A stretch of 64,000 nt of DNA from Stictocephala bisonia. Lineage: Eukaryota > Arthropoda > Insecta > Hemiptera > Membracidae. Made by a program: the position numbers and the translations under genes. The DNA lies in the NCBI GenBank assembly GCA_035578905.1, contig JAQJVL010000058.1, positions 1,751,697 through 1,815,696 of the forward strand, in the 5' to 3' direction. Below the pieces are notes generated by a model that had not been told where the DNA came from, made no database searches, and saw only the letters and a program-made list of their open reading frames with translations. Positions 56,341 to 64,000 of this stretch are shown here, in pieces; within the stretch, counting starts at the first letter, position 1; each line of letters begins with the position of its first letter.

Positions 56341-59300
56341 CTGTCACATAAAAATCACATTACTTTATGTTCATTGTAACAATTTATATATACAAAGAAG
56401 TTATTTGTTATATTACAAAGAAGTTATATAGATTAGTATATTAGGAGGGATAGGGCATCAGCAAACCTAAGAAGCATCCACTAACACCTTGCAGTAGAGA
56501 AAAGTTAAAGATAATTCACATTTCACTTACACACTACAAATTAAAAAGTATAATGTGAATTTTATCTTTATGTATTCTCTACTGCACGAAGGTGTTAGTG
56601 GACAAAGTAGCTGTACATCCCTTGACAACCTAGCGTTAACACTAATGGACATTTACCAACAACATAAGTTTAACCAGAAAATTATGTAATTACCTAAATT
56701 GATAGATTCTATCGTCAGATGAATGACGTATCATCGTTGTTTGTGACGTTAGATGATACCCCTTTTCTATGTACTGGAATTCTGTTTTAACAGATTTTAA
56801 ACACTGATACAGATCAGGCGCATTCATCTCCAACTCTTTGGCAGCACGGAAACCATCCACAAGAAGAGTCTCACCTCCAATACAGCTTCTTTTGGTGCAG
56901 TGAAATATTATCAACCTATTAAAACAAGTCATCAAGTATTTATCTGTGTTTATGAATTCGGTTGCTGTATTTTTGAGGGATTAAAATTTCAACATCTTTT
57001 CATTTAGATAAATAATATCCATTTTACACAATGAGAACCAATACTTAACAAATTTATAAAATTAAACAATTCAAAAATATATTTTTATTCAATAATTATA
57101 TAATTACTGTGCAGTATTTAATTTTTTTATATTTACATAAATACCTTAAGACTGAAAATAATTTAGTGTTTTCATTTCAAAATGTACAGTAAAAATGAAG
57201 TTAAACTTGCCTGAATTCCTTTTTTCTCAAGATATATTTTTGTATGGTTATACATAAGTTTTATGGTTACTAAAAAAAAAAAAAAAAAAAAAAAAACTTC
57301 TAAAACATGAGATTTTTTTAATAACATTGATGTATGGATAAATTTTTGATATTTTTAATACTTATTTTGAATGTTTTAAATTTTGTCTAAAATTGGGTTG
57401 GTGTTATTGATTTCCGTGTTCAATGGGTTAACTGAATTTTATTTTTGTGCTAAATATAAATGTAATTCCTCTTTTGCATTCATTTTTGTGCCTGTTTTTC
57501 ATAAAATTTTGAATTTTCATGTTTGTAAGTGTGGTCTGTGGAGAGCAAGTGTTTGGCGAAAGTGGATTTCATTGTAGTAGTGTTATAGGTTCTGAGAGCT
57601 TGTATGTGCTCTTGAAAGCGTGTTTTGAATGGTCTTCCAGTTTGGCCAATGTAGAATTTATCATAGTCTGTACATTTAGTTTTTTAAATACCTTATTTGA
57701 TGCAAATGTTGTTATTATTGTGTTCTTTTTGAGATTTGTTACTTACAATTTTGACAAGTTTTTCGGTTAGTCTTGTTTAGTGTTATACAGTACTTTTATA
57801 AATTTGTTCTTTGGTTTTTGATTTGTTAAAATGTTATTTCTTTTCTTCTTTTTGTTTCTTATTATTTTGTCAATCATGTCTGTTTTGTATAAGTTTTTAT
57901 TGCCAAATATATTATTATATTTTTTCTTCATTGTAGTGTTTCTCGTTTATTGGTGCGTTTATCAAACGATTTATCATAGAATGAAAAGTTGATCATTTAT
58001 ATTGCTAGGAATGAAGAGATGTAGATGGTATTATAAGGTCTGTTTGTGTAGGTTTCCTGTAAATTTTGAAATGAATGTTTATTATTGGTTTTGGTAATTG
58101 ATAAATCTAAATTATTGATTTGATTAGTTTGGGTTTCTTTAGTTAATTTTTTTAATTACATTTATTTTTATTTAAATATCATAAAATATATAATAACAAC
58201 GAAAACAAGCTACTTCCAGCTGCCTATCAGCTTCAGTTCAGGATATAACATTTGTTGTTTTTTACAGAATCTAAGATGGAAGAATACTTCTCTTTTTATT
58301 TAAACAATATTAGTACTATTGTATCAATATATTTCAGTATCTTTTCTATGCTGGCTTCCAACTGACTCAGAATGTAATATTGACTTTTATTATTCCCAAC
58401 AAGACTTAACCCTTTCCACTCCAATTACTGGGAACCAATTTACTTTTAAGCAAAGATTGCCTACTATATTTGTTCAGTGGGAAAAACATATATCTGATAG
58501 TTCCAAAAAGCTGATGTATTTTTTCTTTGTTTCTTCTATGACTAAAGTATAGATTAATATAAAATAAAACATATATTTTTATTTTCAAAATTTTTTAATT
58601 ATATATATTTATTGGAACAAAATTTAATTTCTAACAAAAAAACGGATACAAGAAGAATTTTTGAAAAATTTTAAATAGGAAGAATAGTATTTGTTGTTTG
58701 TTTTTTGTTGTTTGTATCCTTACAAACAAAAAAAAGTCATTTTCAAATATTTTGGACTAAATTATACATAAAAAAAATATATAATTCTAAAACCGAATTT
58801 TTTTGAAAAACAACATTTTTACCAAAAAAATTATTTTCACTGCAACTAGTAAACAATTGCTCCATAAATTTTATTTTATTGCTTAGCAACAGTCAAAAGG
58901 TACATAATTTAGACCAAATTTGTAAGTAAAGCTTTTTTCAATAATTCAAAACATGTTATCAGCTAAAAATATAAACAGACAAAATCTAATAGCCTACTTG
59001 CAACGCTCTTTCATTTTCGTAAAAATAAAAATATTATGAATAAACAGTAAAACAACAACGATAACCTAGCAACAACAATGCGTTTTATAAGCTCATTACG
59101 AACGATAACATATGACGGAACAAAGTGAGTGCAGATAGCTGGTGCAGTCAGCCAGCTGTTTACAGAGCAGCCACAGACGACAAACATTACATTTTCTGAG
59201 GTTTGTTTACTGATACTAAACTCAAACGGTTCTGAAAAAATTCTACAGATAGCAGCACATATCAAACAACAACCCTAGCGGTCAATAATGTAACTACGTC

Positions 59301-62300
59301 AGTCTAAATACAATCATAGAACGTTTTTATAGAGACGTCGGGCCCGGCCCGACATTGGAGTTAGTGCGGTAAGTTGCGTGGCGGGGCTGCCCCGCCACTT
59401 GAGTGGAAAGGGTTAATTGTAAATATTATCTATATCTATAAAATCCAATGTATGTTTGTTTGTCTGTCCTTTATGCGCTACCAAACCGTCCAGCCGATCG
59501 CCATGAAACTTGGGGAAGTTGTTCTATATACCCCAGGGAAGGTTTCTGTCCTGTTCCCGTTTCTTTAATCCCTCAGGGCTCCATCCCTTGGACTTCTAAA
59601 GTTTTGATGTTAATCAAATAGCAGGATGCATGAAGGTTTATAACGGTATCAACACCGTCCGCCCATACACGTACAGTGATACTGACCCACCTGCGCACTC
59701 AAACACGTACAGTGATATTGACCCACCCGCCCACTCAAACACGTACAGTGATATTTTTTATAAGTCAAATATAAAAAGAATATCAGCTGTGGGTTTTAAA
59801 TATGTCAAAATTATACTGTTTATATTTTTATGTTTTGATTTCTTGTGAAGCTATATTAATTGATTGATTTATTTGATTAACAGCTGTTAAATAAAAACAA
59901 ATATAATAAAATTGTGGTAGGCAAAACTTTCAAAATTAAAAATAATTGAGTACAGTAGTAAACTACACAAAACACCAGCTGTTGTAAATTGGATACTATG
60001 TAAACTGAAAGGTTGCTGCACATTTCAATGATACAATCAAAACTCAATATTATGACTGGCGAAGCGGGCGGGTACAGCTAGTGACATATATGTCACAGTT
60101 AAAAAAAATTATAACTTTTCAATTGTTTTCCTTTTTTTTACCATCATATAATTAATTGAAAACTGGTTTAAGTAGTTATAAAATCATAAAAGCACTTGCA
60201 GTGTTAATTTACTGTTTAATCCCTTTAATCAGATCTCACACATTCAGAGGTCATTTCATTTAGAAGTCGCGAGAAGCTACAATAATATTACCGGTACTAT
60301 TCGTTGTTATTTGTCATCAATAAATGAACAGACAGTGATGCTACTGACAGTTAAACGCGAAACTAACACATACAGTAGAGTAATTAAGTTTCTAACATGG
60401 CTTCTTAAGTGTATACTTAACAAAGAGTTAGTTTAGTTTGTCGTACAAATATCACATTGTTAAACTGGGGTACCAACTTTTTATAGTAATCTAATCGTTT
60501 GTTGTATTACTCATGACATAATAGTTTATGTTATAAGCGTTTGGAATGTTCTCAAGGAATTTCACGCATTTATCCTCATCTAAACCTGCCGCATTGATAC
60601 ATTTTAAGGTTGACAAGTCTGATTTAATATACTGCTTGCAAAATGCATTAAATTTATCACAAGTACAGTAGCTGCGCAACTATTCACATTGCGACTACGC
60701 AGAACCTGTCATATCCGTATCAAATGAAAATAAAGGTTGCTTATTTCTTCAGTGGTAATGTAAGGTAGTTTTGCACTACTATATACATAATATAAGAGAT
60801 ACAATGGGTCTCAAGTACTGCAAATGAAGGCGTGTTCAGTTCCCAATCCCTTTATTATGCTTAACATTATGTTTCCCATGCCTTTCATATTTATATAATA
60901 TTGCACTAGGAAATACGTTTACTGAAAAATAGTTATTGTGGTTTTCATGGTTGTAAACCAGCAAAATATTGGGACACCAGTAGTCAGAGTGGGTGACCCA
61001 ACTAAATAGTGAAGTGCAATTACAACTTTCTTTTTTTTAGCCACTACTAAAACAACAAAACAACATATGTACACAAAATATATACACAACACAGTAAACT
61101 AAAAATAATATAAATGCATTGAATGGAAGGATAAACATGCTCTTAAGAAGACAAACTGTGTGGCATTTGAATGGTTTTACTCCTGTGTCACTCCCACGGT
61201 TTGGAAGTCACATTAAGCTGGTGGTCCAACGAGCCTACAAAAATTATGTTAACAAAAATGAACTCATTTAAGCAGGCAAGGGGAACTGTATCTTAATTGG
61301 CCCTCCCTACTAAAAGTCATAAGAAATTTAATTTTACTTTAGTACTTGCCCTGCTGGTTCAATGAAGTAACTCGTGTCAGTGTGGGCGTCCAAGGCTTGG
61401 TTTGTGTAGGCTGTGTCTAAGTGATCCATGGAGTCAGTGAACTGCCACATTCCGCCAAACAAGGTCTGCTGAGGAGGACCTACACACTGAATCACTTCTT
61501 CAGTAGAACTCAGGTCAGGCTCCACCTACGAAAAAGCAAAGCCACAATCATTTTTGTTTCAAATTCTTTAATATGTACTAGTAAATATACCAGACAATTG
61601 AAATTGAAAACTACTAAGCAAAATGAATCATAAGCAGACATTTAAAACAAATTAATCTTCTTATCTTTATCAAAACAATTTTTTTTTAATGCAGAAAAGT
61701 AAAGAAAGGGCTTACAAGGTTTTCTTGTTTGTTTAGCAGCTAAGTTTTCCTCAATTTAAATAAATTGGGTTTTAACTCCTAACCAAAAGTTGATAGCATA
61801 TTATTTTGTTTATTCATGGAACTTACAATTCTACTTACAATATTCTTGGTAAATATTCTAATTTTACTTTTATAGGGACCTTCATCATCAAACCGATTTA
61901 CATCTTGATGGACCCTGCCATCGACCTAAGGGTAACTTGATGAACCCTCCTACCCACCTAACGATCCCTCCCAACCATTTGATTTATGCCTTGATAGTTC
62001 CTCCCACCCACGTATGTACGTCTTGTTGAGCCCTCCTACCCACCTGATCTACATTATTATGGTACCTTCCACCTACGCCTTGATGAGACCACACACCAAA
62101 GTTATGTACGGCTTGATTTACTGTATGTCTTGATAAGCTCTCTAACCTATCTGATGTACACGTTGATGGACCTCCCACCTACTTTACATGTGTTGTGATG
62201 TAACCTCCCACTACTTTATGTATGTCTTAATAGGCCCTTCCACCCATGTAGGCCTGGATGGGCCCTCCTACACACCTGATGAATATCTTAATAGGGCCCC

Positions 62301-63858
62301 CTACCCCCCTGATGAACATCTTGATAGGCCCCCCTACCCCCTGATGAATATCTTGATGAGCCCTCCTACTCCCTCTGATGAATATCTTGATGGGTCCTCC
62401 TACCCCCCTGATCATTATCTTGATGAGATTTAATGCACATCTTGATAAGCCTAATATACTTGTCAGCTACAGATAGATAAACTAATGTATTAAATTACCA
62501 TCTCATTTATATAAATTTAGATTTATACTGTCATTATTGATTTTGAATCACCATTGTAATCATAAAACCCTTATTTTAAACACTTTTATGACGTTTATTC
62601 CTATAACTGTATTATATGTTATAAGCTTTGCATTGTTCGGATTTTTTTTTTTTTTTTAATTTCTAAGTATACAATATCTGAATTTAATATTAATACAAAT
62701 AAAAATACTTACTAACTCTTGTTAAAAATAAAGTTCCTAGTGACATCAATTTTGCATTTTAAATTATATTCTATGAAAGATGTTCATTTTGTGTAGTTTT
62801 CCTCATTAAAGTCCATTTATTTAGTTCATGTGTATTCACACATATTTTATGGTTTAGCAATAATCCCTTAGGGGAGCATAAAATGTTGGGTGGTAGTCAA
62901 TGTCCGGATGTTGTGTAGGGGACAGAACTGAGTATCAGGCTTGTCAATTAGCAGAAAACCAGCCCAATACTACGTCCTCTGGATTCCACGTAAAGCTGTA
63001 GTCCCTTAGTTGCCCTTGCTATTGGGCTATTAATGTTTTAATTAGTTTAATTTAGTTTTAATCAGGAACGTTTTACAAATCGTGTTATACCTTGCCATAC
63101 AATTTTTACAAAGGTCCATCAATGACTTGCAGAGACAGGAAGCTTTAATCATCAAAGAAAAGGTAACTCAGGTCGACCGGTTTCAGTAAGAACTGAATTG
63201 GAATGGAAATCAAACATAATATTAATAGCATAAATAAACTGCTGTTCATATGAAATAGCGTATTGACATGAAATCAGCTGTTCAAAGTACACACATATTT
63301 AAAACCGCACTAGCCTTTGGTTAATGCTGTAAAACATTATTTTACAGCATAACTCAGCTGTTTTTTATCCGTTTTTGTTGAAACAAACACTGTGAATAAA
63401 AATTATGAACCCAGGGGTTACATACATACATGTGCAGTGGTAGTGATTGGTCACTCAGACCACACTACACAGGTTATCCTCACTCATCCTACGCTCATGT
63501 TAATAATTCATATTCACCTTAACATACACACAAGTTGTGTCGGTATCTCATATGTAAGGAAATGTTTTTTCAAAACTACATGTATTAACAGCTTACAATT
63601 AGTACATCAGAGAAACTTTATAGTATGAAAGAAAGTTAGAGATGTCAATGATTACATTTGTAACAAAACCAATGCCATATTCCAAGAGAGATTTTATAAG
63701 TTCTGCAGCTCCATGTTTTGACTTCATTTCTGTTGCTGTTATTTGAGCAACATGCTTAGACATGTCTCCAGCCCAGAGTATTTCCTCAGGTCTTTCCTCA
63801 GGCTTACTCTGTGATTTTAGCCAGTCTAATGCATATTGGGATTGATGGCCATCTTTCC
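56070..63858 (-). CDS. TMLHE: Trimethyllysine dioxygenase, mitochondrial (last four exons; 5' end beyond window)
   Basis: Exons on the minus strand: 63656-63858, 61350-61525, 56694-56915, 56070-56340. They encode the C-terminal 289 residues with consistent phases. The enzyme family is Fe(II)/2-oxoglutarate dioxygenases (TauD/TfdA type). TMLHE hydroxylates N6-trimethyllysine, the first step of carnitine synthesis, in mitochondria. The iron ligands are visible: HxD in DAHTDTSYF and the distal His in INNWRVLHGR. TMLHE-like rather than butyrobetaine-hydroxylase-like blocks are DTAYTNQALDAHTD, GGETLLVDGFRAAKELE and RYNMYDRSA. Butyrobetaine dioxygenase is the main alternative. Intron 61349-56916 uses a GC donor. 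The 3' end converges on mRpL19. Confidence 0.93.
56475..56603. mobile_element. Small foldback MITE
   Basis: CATCCACTAACACCTTGCAG ... AATTCACATT is mirrored by AATGTGAATT ... GGTGTTAGTGG. Arms are about 50 bp with a 30-bp loop. The outer CCACTAACACC is shared with the element at 7555-7730. It lies in the last TMLHE intron. Confidence 0.75.
56694..56915 (-). CDS. TMLHE: TMLHE homologue, penultimate exon
   Basis: Acceptor TTTAATAG|G, donor TTTAG|GTAATT (phase 2). Encodes LIIFHCTKRSCIGGETLLVD and GFRAAKELEMNAPDLYQCLK. GGxTLLVDGFxAA is a TMLHE signature. Confidence 0.93.
57370..58170 (-). pseudogene. Penelope-like element, RT tail and GIY-YIG endonuclease
   Basis: On the minus strand: QTNQINNLDLSITKTNNKHS (RT FLDLxI region) at about 58080-58150, then after decayed sequence a GIY-YIG-type nuclease, KTKCTDYDKFYIGQTGRPFK with TRFQEHIQAL and FAKHLLSTDHTY, at about 57480-57690. 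The YIG half, the downstream Arg and the EH pair are present. The GIY half is degraded and stops surround it. This domain pair is unique to Penelope-like elements. Confidence 0.85.
58406..59416. mobile_element. Non-autonomous piggyBac-like element E (TTAA-bounded, 1011 bp)
   Basis: TTAACCCTTTCCACTC at 58406 is exactly mirrored by GAGTGGAAAGGGTTAA at 59416. Near the right end are the hairpins GTCGGGC/GCCCGAC (59337-59353) and GTGGCGGGG-CTG-CCCCGCCAC (59378-59398, a 9-bp perfect stem). No transposase was seen. Confidence 0.9.
59428..60081 (+). mobile_element. Helitron-like non-autonomous element
   Basis: Starts TCTATATCTATAAAATCCAA, with GTATGTTTGTTTGTCTGTCC and CCGATCGCCATGAAACTTGG, and ends GAAGCGGGCGGGTACAGCTAG. 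The TC start, CTAG end and absence of terminal inverted repeats fit the Helitron class; the family is widespread in arthropods as I recall it. A 3' hairpin is not clear. Confidence 0.45.
59668..59752. repeat. Tandem repeat, about 2.5 copies of 36 bp
   Basis: ACACGTACAGTGATA(C/T)TGACCCACC followed by a variable CCACTCAA segment, repeated within the Helitron-like element. Confidence 0.8.
60090..61340. other. TMLHE intron spacer, nothing recognised
   Basis: AT-rich sequence with no recognisable exon, repeat or element. Confidence 0.4.
61350..61525 (-). CDS. TMLHE: TMLHE homologue, HxD exon
   Basis: Acceptor TTCGTAG|GTG. Encodes LFGGMWQFTDSMDHLDTAYT and ALDAHTDTSYFIEPAG with the HxD iron site. 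The exon ends CAGG|GCAAGT, a GC donor. Only this border keeps the frame with the next exon and restores PAG-LIIFHC. Confidence 0.92.
61880..62450. repeat. Degenerate minisatellite, about 33-bp unit
   Basis: The unit CTGATGAA(T/C)ATCTTGATGG followed by (G/C)CCTCCTACCCCC recurs; it is regular at 62265-62430 and increasingly divergent to the left. Both strands are open by chance because the unit length is a multiple of three. Confidence 0.85.
62880..63045 (-). repeat. Dispersed repeat R, reverse partial copy
   Basis: GGATTCCACGTAAAGCTGTAG, TAGTTGCCCTTGCTATTGGG and CTATTAATG are the reverse complement of the repeat R middle block (copies at 18660 and 22331). Confidence 0.7.
63656..63858 (-). CDS. 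TMLHE: TMLHE homologue, first exon visible in the window
   Basis: Acceptor TTTTCAG|GG, donor AAT|GTAATC. After a split codon it reads KDGHQSQYALDWL, KPEERPEEILWAGDM and LLEYGIGFVTN, matching the N-terminal-to-catalytic transition (YGIAFVENV in relatives). Confidence 0.9.
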
Positions 63859-64000
63859 CTGAAAAAAATAAACGTTTAATGAAATCATTTAACAGTATTA
63901 AATTTTAAGTTAAATTCTATTTTAACTCATTTTATAAACTTTAACATTATTAAAGTAAGGCAAGACTAATATGAATATTTATATATAGCACTATGTACAA

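Noticed and set aside
61346..61525. TMLHE exon ending at the GT donor at 61344-61345
   Set aside because: It gives the wrong phase and an early stop in the next exon; the GC donor three codon-positions upstream restores the conserved protein.
62188..62433. Overlapping open frames on both strands with Pro- or Gly-rich repeats
   Set aside because: They are produced by the 33-bp minisatellite, whose unit length is a multiple of three; no start context or splice structure supports a protein.

Overview
This window looks like AT-rich metazoan nuclear DNA, most likely from an insect; the order cannot be fixed from the sequence. Every host gene is split into short exons with GT-AG (once GC-AG) borders and kilobase introns. 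The introns and intergenic DNA are filled with decayed transposons: TTAA-bounded piggyBac-like elements, pogo-like elements, Jockey/CR1-like and other LINEs, Penelope-like elements and tRNA-derived SINEs.

Three host genes can be assembled exon by exon with matching intron phases. (1) An Apaf-1/Dark-type apoptosome gene runs leftward from 35050 to at least 5121. Twelve exons encode 645 residues: CARD, NB-ARC ATPase, winged helix, helical region and the first WD40 blade. The remaining WD40 repeats lie beyond the left edge. (2) A complete mitochondrial ribosomal protein L19 gene runs rightward from 36103 to 50114 in six exons (305 residues). Its ATG lies about 1.05 kb from the Apaf-1 ATG in divergent orientation, so the two may share a promoter region, which now holds a hairpin MITE. 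(3) A trimethyllysine dioxygenase gene (first step of carnitine synthesis) runs leftward from beyond the right edge to 56070. Its last four exons are in the window, and one intron uses a GC donor.

Layout: 1-1317, end of a dead piggyBac element; 2662-4357, two TTAA-bounded non-autonomous elements; 5121-35050, Apaf-1 with intronic repeats (a 26 x 59-bp minisatellite, a 405-bp foldback, SINEs, LINE fragments); 35051-36102, divergent promoter region; 36103-50114, mRpL19 with nested transposons (including a LINE with a 15-bp target duplication inserted in a long-inverted-repeat element); 50115-56069, intergenic transposon graveyard between two convergent genes; 56070-64000, the TMLHE homologue with a Penelope fragment, two TTAA or Helitron-like elements and a degenerate minisatellite in its introns.

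The most unusual recurrent signal is structural. Several TTAA-bounded elements that differ in terminal sequence all carry two or three short GC-rich hairpins close to one end, although the hairpin sequences differ between elements.
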